Below are positions 42,530 through 51,075 of a stretch of 64,000 nt of DNA, in pieces. Each line of letters starts with the position of its first letter. Position 1 is the first letter of the stretch. Both the position numbers and the translations under genes were made by a program. The notes below the pieces were generated by a model, which ran no database searches, was not told the origin of the DNA, and saw only the letters and a program-made list of their open reading frames with translations. The DNA is taken from contig NZ_JAKKFI010000040.1 in the NCBI RefSeq assembly GCF_022230955.1, forward strand, positions 28,360-92,359, in the 5' to 3' direction. This DNA is from Micromonospora cabrerizensis (GTDB taxonomy: Bacteria > Actinomycetota > Actinomycetes > Mycobacteriales > Micromonosporaceae).

Positions 42530-44692
42530 CGACGAGATTTCGAAAGTTTTCTCCGGGCAGACATCGTCCACCCCCGCGCCCCCCACCAGCGCCAGCACCG
42601 ATTCCCCGTAGAGGCCCAGCTTGCGGGGGCCGATACCGGCGATGGCGATCAGTTCCTCCGACCGCTCGGGCCGCCGCTCCGCCAGCGCGATCAGCGTCGC
42701 GTCGGTGAAGACCACGTAGGCGGGAACCTTCTGCGCCCCGGCCACCCGCTGCCGCCACTCGCGCAGTCGTTCGTGCAGCTCATCGTCGATGTCGGACGGG
42801 CAGGTGGGGCACCGACCCAGCTTGCGGTCCGGGCCGGCGAGCAGCGTGGCACCGCAGATCCGGCAGGAGACGATCTGGGTTCGACGCCGCTCGGGGCGGC
42901 GGGCCGGACCGGTGCCGCCGGTTGCCCGTTCGGTGCCGCCGGAGCGGTCGAGCTGGGGCAGGAACCGCGACGGCCGCCGGGCCCGTCCGCCCGGCGAGCG
43001 TGCGGCGGCGTACGACAGCCAGAGCCACTGCCGCGCGCGGGTGATCCCGACGTAGAGCAGCCGACGCTCCTCCTCGACCTGCTCGACGGTCTTGGCGTAC
43101 GTGGTGGGCAGGGTGCCCTCGGCGAGGCCGATCAGGAAGACCGCGTCCCACTCCAGCCCCTTTGCGGAGTGCAGCGAGGCGAGGGTCACCCCGTCCACCG
43201 TCGGTACGTGCTGCTGGGCGGCCCGGCGGGCCAGTTCCTCGGTGAAGTCGGTGAGGGTGACGGGACGTTCCACCGACGCGGCCTCGCCGATCGGCACCAC
43301 CTCGGGGGTGGCCGCGTACTCCTCGGAGAGCTGGACCAGCGCGGACAGCGCCTCCCAGCGCTCACGGGCGGCGCCACCGGCCGGGGGTGCGTCCGGGGCC
43401 CAGCCGACCGCGGTGAGCGCCTCGACGACGGCGGCCGGCAGCGGTGTCTCCCCGGGGATCGACCGGGTGGCGGCGCGTAGCGCGACCATCGCCTGGCGCA
43501 CCTCGGTCCGTTCGAAGAACCGCTCCGCGCCCTGCACGACGTACGGCACCGCGGCCTCGGTGAGCGCCTTCTCGTACGCCTCGGACTGCGCGTTGACCCG
43601 GAACAGCACGGCGATCTCCTTCGCCGGCGTGCCCGCGTCGATCAGCGCGCGGCAGCGTGCGGCCACCGCGTTCGCCTCGGCCGGCTCGTCGGTGAAGATC
43701 CGCAGGTCCGGCTCCGGGCCGGGCGGGCGCTGCCCGCTCAACTCCAGCCGCAACCGGGCCTCGGTGCCCCGGGCCTGGGAGATCACCGCGTTGGCCAGCC
43801 CGACCACCTGCGGGGTGGAGCGGTAGTCGCGGACCAGCCGGACCACTGTGGCGTTGCGGTGCCGGCGGGGGAAGTCGACCAGGTACGCCGAGGTCGCCCC
43901 GGTGAACGAGTAGATCGTCTGGCTGGCGTCGCCGACCACGGTCAGGTCGTTGCGGCCGGCCAACCAGGCTTCGAGCAACCGCTGCTGGAGTGGGTTGACG
44001 TCCTGGTACTCGTCGACCACGAAGTGCCGGTACTGGGTGCGGATCTGCTCGCCGACGTCCGGGTGCTCCTCGATGCCCCACACCGCGGCGCGCAGCATGT
44101 CCTCGAAGTCGATCACGCCGTTCGAGCGTTTGAGCTGCTCGTACGCGGTGAACACCTCGGCCACCTTCGCCGGCTCGTGCGGTGTCTCGCGCATCGCCCG
44201 GGCAGCGGCCACCGGGTAGTCCGCCGGCTCGACCAGCGACGACTTGGCCCACTCGATCTCGCCGGCCAGGTCGCGCGCGGCGGCCCGGTCGGTGCGCAGG
44301 CCGACCCGGGCCGCGGCGAGGGTGACCAGTCGCACCTTGCTGTCCAGCAGCTCGGGCATGGCCCGGCCGGACAGCAGCCGGGGCGCGAAGTACCGCACCT
44401 GCCGCAACGCGGCCGCGTGGAAGGTCCGTGCCTGGACACCGTGCGCCCCGAGCAGAGTGAGACGGTGTCGCATCTCGGCGGCGGCACGGGCGGTGAAGGT
44501 GACCGCGAGCACGTGCCGGGGGGATATCTCACCGGAGAGTGCCCGGTGGGCGATCCGGGAGGTGATCGCCCGGGTCTTGCCGGTGCCGGCGCCGGCCAGG
44601 ATGCAGACCGGGCCGGCGGGAGCGGTCACGGCGGAGCGCTGCTCCGGGTCCAGCCCGGCGAGCACCTGTTCCGACGCTGAGTGAACCACCAC
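42527..44692 (-). CDS. uvrD2: UvrD2-type superfamily I DNA helicase with HRDC domain
   Basis: A 721-aa helicase. Motif I is ILAGAGTGKTRAI, motif II DEYQDVNPLQ, motif III TIYSFTGA, and motifs V-VI follow LHSAKGLEWDAVFLIGLAEG. A four-cysteine zinc site (CRICG, CPTCP) precedes the HRDC domain (LREWRQRVAGAQ to ELIAIAGIGPRKLGLYG). This layout matches mycobacterial UvrD2. The GTG start faces mrx1 across a 92-bp divergent promoter region. Confidence 0.95.
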   Translation of the reverse strand: MVVHSASEQVLAGLDPEQRSAVTAPAGPVCILAGAGTGKTRAITSRIAHRALSGEISPRHVLAVTFTARAAAEMRHRLTLLGAHGVQARTFHAAALRQVRYFAPRLLSGRAMPELLDSKVRLVTLAAARVGLRTDRAAARDLAGEIEWAKSSLVEPADYPVAAARAMRETPHEPAKVAEVFTAYEQLKRSNGVIDFEDMLRAAVWGIEEHPDVGEQIRTQYRHFVVDEYQDVNPLQQRLLEAWLAGRNDLTVVGDASQTIYSFTGATSAYLVDFPRRHRNATVVRLVRDYRSTPQVVGLANAVISQARGTEARLRLELSGQRPPGPEPDLRIFTDEPAEANAVAARCRALIDAGTPAKEIAVLFRVNAQSEAYEKALTEAAVPYVVQGAERFFERTEVRQAMVALRAATRSIPGETPLPAAVVEALTAVGWAPDAPPAGGAARERWEALSALVQLSEEYAATPEVVPIGEAASVERPVTLTDFTEELARRAAQQHVPTVDGVTLASLHSAKGLEWDAVFLIGLAEGTLPTTYAKTVEQVEEERRLLYVGITRARQWLWLSYAAARSPGGRARRPSRFLPQLDRSGGTERATGGTGPARRPERRRTQIVSCRICGATLLAGPDRKLGRCPTCPSDIDDELHERLREWRQRVAGAQKVPAYVVFTDATLIALAERRPERSEELIAIAGIGPRKLGLYGESVLALVGGAGVDDVCPEKTFEISS

Positions 44693-44697
44693 AACCA

Positions 44698-44724
44698 GGA
44701 ATCATCTCAGCTCCCCCTAACGTT
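44698..44724 (+). promoter_or_regulatory. SigR/SigH-type promoter of mrx1
   Basis: GGAAT (44698-44702), a 19-nt spacer and GTT (44722-44724) match the SigR consensus and have the same spacing as the sigH promoter in this window. It lies 60 nt before the mycoredoxin ATG. Confidence 0.75.
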
Positions 44725-44784
44725 GCAGCGAACAGCCTCGGCTTGATCCGCAAGCCGCGGCCGGAGGAGTTGGAGGATCCGACC

Positions 44785-45027
44785 ATGTTGACGATGTATT
44801 CCACCCCCTGGTGCGGCTACTGCCACCGGCTGAAGTCGCAGCTCGACCGGGAGGGCATCGGGTACGAGGTGGTCGACATCGAGCAGGACCCGAAGGCCGC
44901 GGAGTTCGTGATGAGCGTCAACGGCGGCAACCAGACGGTGCCGACCCTGCGCTTCGACGACGGCAGCGCCCTGACGAATCCCTCGATCACCCAGGTCAAG
45001 CAGCACCTGGAAACCCTCACCGCCTGA
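44785..45027 (+). CDS. mrx1: Mycoredoxin (glutaredoxin-like)
   Basis: An 80-aa thioredoxin-fold reductase that uses mycothiol to reduce protein-mycothiol mixed disulfides. The active site is STPWCGYCHRLK (C-G-Y-C), with the cis-proline in NQTVPTLRF and a mycothiol-binding ALTNPSITQVKQHL. The ATG at 44785 follows GGAGGAT; an upstream in-frame ATG would add 14 unrelated residues. It lies beside uvrD2 as in Rv3198A. Confidence 0.95.
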   Translation: MLTMYSTPWCGYCHRLKSQLDREGIGYEVVDIEQDPKAAEFVMSVNGGNQTVPTLRFDDGSALTNPSITQVKQHLETLTA

Positions 45028-45048
45028 CCGGCCAGATCACTGTCGACG

Positions 45049-45076
45049 AGCGGCCGCCCCACCCGGGGCGGCCGCT
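45049..45076. terminator. Terminator hairpin
   Basis: AGCGGCCGCCCC and GGGGCGGCCGCT are perfect 12-bp arms with an ACCC loop, between convergent mrx1 and the MFS gene. Confidence 0.9.
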
Positions 45077-45095
45077 TCTCGTGTTCGGGGGTCGG

Positions 45096-46388
45096 TCACC
45101 GGGGCGGCGGAAGGTGGGTGCCGGTCGCCAGCGGCCGGTCGGCTTCCTCTGCCGGTCGTCGGGGCGCCGGGAGCACCGGGAGGGTCGGCGTGGGCGGCCG
45201 GGTGCCGGGCGGCATGCTCAGGTGCCGTCCCCGCCAGAGGTAGCTGCCGGCCAGCAGGGTGGCCATCCCGACCAGGACGAACAACAGCCGGTAGTCCAGG
45301 AACCCGACCAGCAGGGCGCCCGCTCCGATGGAGAACGCCTGCGGGCCGCTGACCACCGCCTGCGTGGCCGCGGCGACCCGGCCGACCAGCGCGGGCGGGG
45401 TCCGACGCTGGATCAGCGTGTGCAGCCCGACCATCGTCAGCGGGAGAGAGACTCCGGCCAGCAGCACCGCCACGAACCCGAGCCGGATGTCGGGGTACGC
45501 GAGCGCGAGCGCGGCCGGGGAGAAGAACGCGACCCCGGCGGCCAGTGTGCCGAGCTCACCGAGCCTGCGGACCAGCGCTGGTGAGCAGAGCCCGCCGAGC
45601 AGCCCACCCACGCCCTGCACGGTGACCAGCACGCCCACGAAGGCGGCGTCCCGGTTCAGGCCCTGGTCGACGTACGCGAAGATGAGCGACTCGCTGAAGC
45701 CCATCACCAGTGACCCCAGCCCGTAGCCGAGTAGTGCCCGACGCAGGGCCGGCTCGCCGGCGAGGTGCCGCAGACCCGCGCCCAGCTCGGCCGGCCAGCG
45801 CAGCCGGACGGGTGGTGGCGCCTGCTGTGGGGTGGGCAGTGCGGTCACCACCGCCGCGGCGGTCAGAAATCCGACGATGCCGATTGCGGCCAGCGCCCAC
45901 CCACCGAGCGCCGCGTAGAGCGCCGCGCCGGCCAGTGGCCCGATCAGCCGCATCCCCTGCCGTACGGTCTGGAGCAGGCCGTTCGCCTCGGCCAGCAGCT
46001 CGACCGGCACCATCTCCCGGATCAGCCCACTGAGCGCCGCGCCGAGCGTGATGGACGACAGCCCGTAGAGGGCGGCCACCAGGTAGACGATCCAGACGTC
46101 GCCCGCGTCGGAGACGGTGAACAACGGGGTGAGCAGGGCGGCGGTGAGCACGTTCGCGGCCAGGAAGAACGGCCGACGCGGGTATCGGTCGACGAACCAG
46201 CCGACCAGCGGCGCCAGCATCATCGGCGCGATGACGGCGAAGATCGTGGCACCGGCCAGCCCGTTCGAGCCGGTCAGATCCTTGACCCAGATGGCGAGCG
46301 CGAGCAGCAGGATCGACTCGGCGGTCATGCTGGCCAGCAGACCGCCGAAGAGCAGGCGGAAGTCGGGTCGGCGCAGGATCGTGCGCAT
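45096..46388 (-). CDS. MFS transporter (MefA/enterobactin-exporter-like)
   Basis: A 430-aa, 12-helix transporter. The N-terminus FRLLFGGLLASMTAESILLL and the loop GWFVDRYPRRPFFLAAN (motif A-like) are typical of the MFS_3 group that includes macrolide and siderophore exporters. The C-terminal tail is proline-rich. The substrate is unknown. Its place near whiB7 is suggestive only. Confidence 0.9.
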   Translation of the reverse strand: MRTILRRPDFRLLFGGLLASMTAESILLLALAIWVKDLTGSNGLAGATIFAVIAPMMLAPLVGWFVDRYPRRPFFLAANVLTAALLTPLFTVSDAGDVWIVYLVAALYGLSSITLGAALSGLIREMVPVELLAEANGLLQTVRQGMRLIGPLAGAALYAALGGWALAAIGIVGFLTAAAVVTALPTPQQAPPPVRLRWPAELGAGLRHLAGEPALRRALLGYGLGSLVMGFSESLIFAYVDQGLNRDAAFVGVLVTVQGVGGLLGGLCSPALVRRLGELGTLAAGVAFFSPAALALAYPDIRLGFVAVLLAGVSLPLTMVGLHTLIQRRTPPALVGRVAAATQAVVSGPQAFSIGAGALLVGFLDYRLLFVLVGMATLLAGSYLWRGRHLSMPPGTRPPTPTLPVLPAPRRPAEEADRPLATGTHLPPPR

Positions 46389-46604
46389 GGGTCCCTCCGG
46401 CGGGATGGCGTGCCCGGGTGGGCGAGGTCGACGTGGGCCGCGACCGCGGGTCCGTCATCGTCCGGCATTCCCGTGGTCCGATTTTTGCAAGACACGCCCC
46501 CGCCGGAACCTCCGACACCGGTCGCGCCGTCCATACTGACCGTGGGGGGCGAATTTCATACAGTTACCGTCGCGTCTGCGGCGGTCGACGGGAAAGAGGA
46601 CACT

Positions 46605-47585
46605 GTGCCTCCTGCCGCACCCAGCCCGATCCTGCGTCGTCGCCGGTTGGGCGTCGAGCTGCGCCGCCTGCGTGAGGCCGCGGGCCTCACCGGCGACCAG
46701 GTCATCGAGCGTATCGGTTGGGCCTCCGCGTCCAAACTGTCCCGCCTGGAGAATGGCCGCAGCCGACCGGACCCGCAGGACGTCGGCGACCTGCTGGATC
46801 TCTACGGTGCCGACAAGGCGGTGCACGACGAGTTGCTCGGCATCACCAGTGAGGCCGGCGACATGCGCGGCTGGTTGAAGAACTTCCCGGTGATGACGCA
46901 GCAGCAGCGCAGTTGGGCCGAGTTGGAGGCGGGCTGCGCGGAGATCTCCGAGTACAACCCAGTGCTGGTGCCCGGTCTGTTGCAGACCCCGGGCTACGCC
47001 CAGGTCCGGATCCTCTCGGCCCGGCAGGTGGGCGAGGGCGCGGGCGAGCCCGAGCCCGACGACGAGCCGGAGACCGAGGTGCAGGCGCGGATGGCCCGTC
47101 AGTCGCTGCTGACGCGTGAGCCGCACGCGCCCCGCTACACCGCCGTGCTGGAGGAGGCCGCCCTCGGCCGCCGCGCCGGGCCACCCGAGGTGCTGCACGA
47201 GCAACTGCTCCAGCTCTGCGAGCTGGCCCTGCTGCCGAACGTGACGCTGCACGTGCTGCTTCGCGACACCCAGATCGGCAATTGGTACCTTCCGCCGACC
47301 GCGTTCTCGGTCTACCGGTTCGCCGATCCCCTCGATCCGGAGACATTGGCCATCGAAGGTGGCTTCACCGACGTCATGTCGACCGAGGCAATCGCGCTAA
47401 ATCGCTATAAAGTGGTGTTCGAGTGGCTATGCACGTCGGCACTTAACGCCGAGGACACCCTCTCCTGGCTGATCGAGTCAACGGGACGGCTGACCGAGGC
47501 GGCGCCCCCATCCACAGTGGCGTTCGGGCCGGCAACGGCGCCGACCCAGCGCCGCCGGGCCTCGGGGCGGCTGACGGATCGGTGA
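46605..47585 (+). CDS. XRE-family regulator with DUF5753 domain
   Basis: A 326-aa protein. The N-terminal HTH (about 12-68) reads ELRRLREAAGLTGDQVIERI with SASKLSRLENGR. The DUF5753 domain follows from FPVMTQQQRSWAELEAGC to the C-terminus, with NPVLVPGLLQTPGYAQV. These actinomycete proteins pair with DUF397 small proteins and affect development and antibiotic output. The GTG start follows GGAAAGAGGA. Confidence 0.92.
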   Translation: MPPAAPSPILRRRRLGVELRRLREAAGLTGDQVIERIGWASASKLSRLENGRSRPDPQDVGDLLDLYGADKAVHDELLGITSEAGDMRGWLKNFPVMTQQQRSWAELEAGCAEISEYNPVLVPGLLQTPGYAQVRILSARQVGEGAGEPEPDDEPETEVQARMARQSLLTREPHAPRYTAVLEEAALGRRAGPPEVLHEQLLQLCELALLPNVTLHVLLRDTQIGNWYLPPTAFSVYRFADPLDPETLAIEGGFTDVMSTEAIALNRYKVVFEWLCTSALNAEDTLSWLIESTGRLTEAAPPSTVAFGPATAPTQRRRASGRLTDR

Positions 47586-47659
47586 TCCACGGGGGACCCT
47601 CCGTCGGGGCGTGCGGCACCACTCGTCCCATCGGATCGCTTCACATCAGGAGCAGAACC

Positions 47660-47899
47660 ATGAACGACATCCGTAACACGCCGTCCGCCTCCGCTCACTC
47701 TCTGGCGGATGCCCCGTGGCGCACCAGCACGCGCAGCCAGACCTCCAACTGCGTGGAGGTCGCCCCGCTCAACACCGGCCCGTCAGCGGTTGCCCTGCGC
47801 GACAGCAAGGACCGAGGCGGTCCGGTGCTGCTGTTCAACCGCGCCGGGTGGCTCGGTTTCATCACCGGAGCCAAGAAGGGCCAGTTCGATCTGAACTGA
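47660..47899 (+). CDS. DUF397 small protein
   Basis: A 79-aa acidic-to-neutral protein with the family pattern W-R-T-S-T-R-S, NCVEVA, LRDSKD, GPVLLFNRAGWLGF and a KKGQFDLN end. It follows its XRE-DUF5753 partner by 74 bp, the usual arrangement, and probably antagonises or modulates it. AGGAG precedes the ATG. Confidence 0.93.
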   Translation: MNDIRNTPSASAHSLADAPWRTSTRSQTSNCVEVAPLNTGPSAVALRDSKDRGGPVLLFNRAGWLGFITGAKKGQFDLN

Positions 47900-47912
47900 T
47901 CCGGTGACTGGT

Positions 47913-47945
47913 ACGGGGCCGTCGGCACACTGCCGGCGGCCCCGT
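47913..47945. terminator. Terminator hairpin
   Basis: ACGGGGCCGTCGG and CCGGCGGCCCCGT pair (one G-T) around CACACTG, 14 bp after the DUF397 stop. Confidence 0.85.
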
Positions 47946-48112
47946 CGTCGTACGTGCCTGCCGACCCCGCTGAGCTGCCTCCGCCGATCGGACGACGCGC
48001 CGAACTGATAGGCGCGTTTCAGTTGCTGGGACGAACACGGGGCGTAACATGGCCCTCGGATACGTGGAACTTCCACACTGGCTTATCCATCGCGGTTCAT
48101 CCGGAGACCCTC

Positions 48113-48388
48113 ATGCGGTTCCTGATCGTTCGCACCGACATCCGCGCCGTCGCCGACGGAGACATCGCCGCTGCCTGGGCAGACGGCCACCGACTTCGCG
48201 ACGAGACGACCACGCCCGAGCCGCGCCGGCAGACCGTGCACGCCGAGGACCGGGACGCCGCACTGCTGCTGGCCCGCGCTCTCGCCACGGTCGGGGCGGT
48301 CCGCTCCGGCAAGCAACGGGTCAAGGTCGTGCCGCTGATCGAGCCCCGCGCCGCCTTCCGACACAGACCCGGCCGCACCAGCACCTGA
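48113..48388 (+). CDS. Hypothetical protein, 91 aa
   Basis: A small protein not assigned to a family. It opens MRFLIVRTDIRAVADGDIAA and has an alternating strand-helix-strand pattern, then a basic C-terminus (IEPRAAFRHRPGRTST). GGAG precedes the ATG by 8 nt. The base composition is like its neighbours, which supports coding. Confidence 0.6.
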   Translation: MRFLIVRTDIRAVADGDIAAAWADGHRLRDETTTPEPRRQTVHAEDRDAALLLARALATVGAVRSGKQRVKVVPLIEPRAAFRHRPGRTST

Positions 48389-48401
48389 CTCGACAAGACG
48401 T

Positions 48402-48458
48402 CCGTCGTGGTCGGACCGGCTCCCCCGCCGCGTTTCTCGCACCCACCGACCACGACGG
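48402..48458. terminator. Long-loop inverted repeat between convergent genes
   Basis: CCGTCGTGGTCGG and CCGACCACGACGG are perfect 13-bp arms with a 31-nt loop between the 91-aa ORF and nudC. It is a likely bidirectional terminator. Confidence 0.65.
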
Positions 48459-48516
48459 CCCGTGTTCCCGGCCCGTGACCGCCGCGGCAACGGCGGCCAC
48501 GGGTCGGGACCGTGCC

Positions 48517-49476
48517 TCACCGGTCGGCGTCCACCCAGCCGTCCAGCCACCGGTGGATGAGAAACAGCGCGATCGACGACGGCGGCGGCAGGATCAGCTG
48601 GGCACCGTCACCCACGTCCACCGTCCGCCCAGCCAGCGCCGCCCCGATCTCCTGGCGCGAGAACCACCGGGCGTACGCGATCTCGGACGGGTCGACCCGC
48701 ACCGGATCGCTCGGGTTCGCGGTGGCCAGGAAACCCAACATCAGCGAGCCGGGGAACGGCCACGCCTGGCTGCCCACGTACCCGATGCGCTCGACCTCGA
48801 TGCCCACCTCCTCGCGGACCTCGCGCAGCACGGCGGCCTCCGCCGACTCACCGGGCTCCACGTAGCCGGCCAGGCAGGAGTAGCGCCGGCCGCCCGGGGT
48901 GCCCGGCCAACCGGCGTTGTTGCCGAGCAGACAGCGACCGTCCGAGCCGTCCACACCGTCGTGCACCAGCACGATCATCGCCGGGTCGGTGCGCGGCCAG
49001 ATCCGCCCACCGTTGCGGTCCACCCGGGACCAACCGGCCTCGTCCATCGCGGTCGGCGCCCCGGTGCTCGTCGAGTAGCCGTGCCGGGTGTGCCAGTTGA
49101 GCAGCGCCAACGCCGTGGTGAAGATGCCAGCCTCCCGGTCGCCCAGCAGGTGGCCCACCTCGCGCAGGTTGACCGCCCGGGTCCCCGGTAGCGCCGGCAA
49201 CGGCGCGTCGACCGCGAAGACCGGCACCCCGTCCGGCTCGACACCGAGGAACATCGCCGTCGACTCGGAACCGGCGGGCACGTCGGCCGCACCGAACAGC
49301 ACCAGCGCCGGGGGCGACGAGTCGGTGCGGGCCAGGGCCCGACCCTCGTTGGTCGAGTCGAGCAGCAGCACCCGGGCGCGCAGCCACGCCTCGGTCAGCC
49401 ACTGCGAGTCGCCCCGCCGGTGGGCCGCCCGATCCAGCGTGGACCGCGCCAGCGGCGGCGCCGCCTCCCCGCTCAC
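48517..49476 (-). CDS. nudC: NudC-type NAD(H) pyrophosphatase lacking the zinc ribbon cysteines
   Basis: A 319-aa Nudix hydrolase that cleaves NADH and can remove NAD caps from RNA. The Nudix box is GYVEPGESAEAAVLREVREEVG, one residue shorter from G-x5-E on, and the NudC motif SQAWPFP follows 18 residues later. Where most NudC proteins have two C-x2-C pairs, this one reads HGYSTSTGAPTA and WSRVDRNGGR, without any cysteine. Its GTG overlaps the stop of a 27-aa ORF (GTGA). Confidence 0.9.
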   Translation of the reverse strand: MSGEAAPPLARSTLDRAAHRRGDSQWLTEAWLRARVLLLDSTNEGRALARTDSSPPALVLFGAADVPAGSESTAMFLGVEPDGVPVFAVDAPLPALPGTRAVNLREVGHLLGDREAGIFTTALALLNWHTRHGYSTSTGAPTAMDEAGWSRVDRNGGRIWPRTDPAMIVLVHDGVDGSDGRCLLGNNAGWPGTPGGRRYSCLAGYVEPGESAEAAVLREVREEVGIEVERIGYVGSQAWPFPGSLMLGFLATANPSDPVRVDPSEIAYARWFSRQEIGAALAGRTVDVGDGAQLILPPPSSIALFLIHRWLDGWVDADR

Positions 49477-49556
49477 GCCGGCGCTCCGCTACGCCCCGCG
49501 CCGCCGTGAGACGGCCCGCTGCTGAGCCCCATGGCTCGCTCGCTGCGCTCGCTCAC
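49473..49556 (-). CDS. 27-aa linker micro-ORF (VSERSER type)
   Basis: An ORF starting GTGAGCGAGCGC whose first four bases overlap the stop of the M16 gene, and whose TGA overlaps the nudC GTG. The peptide starts MSERSERAMGLSSG. Its first seven residues resemble the repeat unit of the 60-aa ORF upstream. It may be translated as a coupling bridge or may merely reflect a GTGAGCG repeat at gene ends. Confidence 0.35.
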   Translation of the reverse strand: MSERSERAMGLSSGPSHGGAGRSGAPA

Positions 49557-50896
49557 TGGAGCGGCTCGGTGTGGACCGGAGTCAGCGCGGCAAGACCGGG
49601 GGTGACCCGCTCGGCGTCGCCGAGCACCACGATCGCCGCCCGGGCCGGTGCCAGGTACCGGGCGCCCGCACGCGCGACATCGTCGATGCTCGCCTTCGCC
49701 AACCTCGCCGCGTACTCGGCGAGGAAGTCCAGACGCAACCCGTTGCCCGCGTACGCGCTGGTCAACGCCGCCAACCCCGCCTGGGTGGACATGCCGAGCT
49801 GGAGGGTGCCCAGGGCGTACTGACGGGCCTGCTCCAACTCCTCGGGCTTCGGCGGCAACGACGCCAACCGGCCCAGCTCGTACGTCGTCTCCAGCAGCGC
49901 CGGCCCGGTGACCTCGGTGGCCACCTCGGCGGAGGCCACCAGCACCGACCCGGCAACGGAGTGCTCGATCCCCGAGTGCGGGCCGTACGTGTAGCCCTTG
50001 TCCTCGCGGATGTTCTCCACCCAACGGGAGGAGAAGTAGCCACCGAAGATCAGGTTGGCCAGTTGCAGCGGGGCGTGGTCGGGGTCGGTACGGGACACCG
50101 CCGGAAGCGCGATCCGCAGCGAGGACTGCACCGAGCCCGGCCGGTCGACCAGCAGCAGTGGGCCCGGCTCCAGCGGCGGCGTCACCGGCAGCTCGGCGAC
50201 GCGCCCGGCGCCGGCCCAGCCGCCGAGCGCCCGCTCGGCCGCGTCCAGGGCCTTCTCCGGCTGCACGTCACCGACCAGCACCAACTGCGCGCCGGCCGGA
50301 TGGACCCGCTCCGCGTGCAGGGTGCGCAACGCCGCCGGTCGGACGGCGCGGATCTGGCCCGGCTCCGGGGTCTGCGTCGCGTACGGGTGCCGGCCGTAGA
50401 TCCGCTTCAGCAGCGCCTCGCGGGCCAGGTGCGCCGGCTGGCTCTGTGCCACCTGGATCCGGTCGACCAGTCGGTCGCGTTCGGTGGCCACCTCGTCGCT
50501 CGGGTAGCTGGCGCCGGTCAGCACCTCGGCCAGCAGCTCCAGCATCCGGTCCAGGCCGGTGACCAGCCCGGCGCCGGAGAGCATCAGCCGGTCCGGGTCG
50601 ACGCCCGCGGAGAGCCCGCCACCCACCTTCTGCAACTCGGCGGCTAGCTGCACACTGGTCATCGACTCGGTGCCGGAGAGCATCGTCTGCGAGAGCATCG
50701 CGCCGCGGGCCAGGTGCACCCGACCGAACGGCACCCAGAGCCGCAGCTCGACCAGCGGCACGGCGGGCCGGCGGACGGCGATCACGGTGAGGCCGTTGCG
50801 CAGCGTACGTTCGGCCTGCCTGGGCACCTTGAGCTTGCGGGTCGGCCCCAGCGGCGGCAGCGTGCGAGGCCCGACAGGAGCGGTGGTCGTCGTCAC
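49553..50896 (-). CDS. M16 family peptidase-like subunit lacking the zinc motif
   Basis: A 447-aa M16 fold. It has LRNGLTVIAVRRPAVPLVEL at the start and the C-terminal features YGPHSGIEHSVAGS and R/Y-rich region of M16. At the place of H-x2-E-H it reads GAMLSQTMLSGT, so it cannot bind zinc and is probably the non-catalytic partner of the upstream M16. The GTG overlaps the preceding micro-ORF stop. Confidence 0.9.
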   Translation of the reverse strand: MTTTTAPVGPRTLPPLGPTRKLKVPRQAERTLRNGLTVIAVRRPAVPLVELRLWVPFGRVHLARGAMLSQTMLSGTESMTSVQLAAELQKVGGGLSAGVDPDRLMLSGAGLVTGLDRMLELLAEVLTGASYPSDEVATERDRLVDRIQVAQSQPAHLAREALLKRIYGRHPYATQTPEPGQIRAVRPAALRTLHAERVHPAGAQLVLVGDVQPEKALDAAERALGGWAGAGRVAELPVTPPLEPGPLLLVDRPGSVQSSLRIALPAVSRTDPDHAPLQLANLIFGGYFSSRWVENIREDKGYTYGPHSGIEHSVAGSVLVASAEVATEVTGPALLETTYELGRLASLPPKPEELEQARQYALGTLQLGMSTQAGLAALTSAYAGNGLRLDFLAEYAARLAKASIDDVARAGARYLAPARAAIVVLGDAERVTPGLAALTPVHTEPLQ

Positions 50897-51075
50897 TGTG
50901 TCACCTTCGTTCGCGACTGCGGGGCTCGCAAAACCGGCTCACTCCTCGCGCTCACCGGGCCACAATTCGTTCGCGACTGCGGGGCTCGCAAAACCGGCTC
51001 ACTCCTCGCGCTCACCGGGCCACAATTCGTTCGCGACTGCGGGGCTCGCAAAACCGGCTCACTCCTCGCGCTCAC
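50893..51075 (-). CDS. 60-aa micro-ORF of three 20-residue repeats
   Basis: An ORF that reads VSARSEPVLRAPQSRTNCGP three times, the last ending RTKVTQ. The GTG overlaps the upstream M16 stop (GTGA) and its TGA overlaps the downstream M16 start (GTGA). A GGAGG site lies 6 nt before its GTG inside the upstream gene, and AAGGTG precedes the next GTG. The exact 60-bp period keeps the frame open. The function is unknown, and translation is unproven. Confidence 0.45.
   Translation of the reverse strand: MSARSEPVLRAPQSRTNCGPVSARSEPVLRAPQSRTNCGPVSARSEPVLRAPQSRTKVTQ
50906..51075. repeat. 60-bp perfect tandem repeat, nearly three copies
   Basis: The unit TTCGTTCGCGACTGCGGGGC and 40 further bases recurs at exactly 60-bp intervals from 50906; the third copy ends at about 51076. 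No spacers separate the copies. The unit starts and ends at the GTGA junctions between the two M16 genes. Confidence 0.97.

Noticed and set aside
45349..46388. Possible macrolide exporter assigned to WhiB7 control
   Set aside because: Proximity to whiB7 is not enough; no AT-rich WhiB7-type promoter is seen before this MFS gene.
50906..51075. CRISPR-like repeat array
   Set aside because: Copies are directly joined with no variable spacers, and no cas gene is present.
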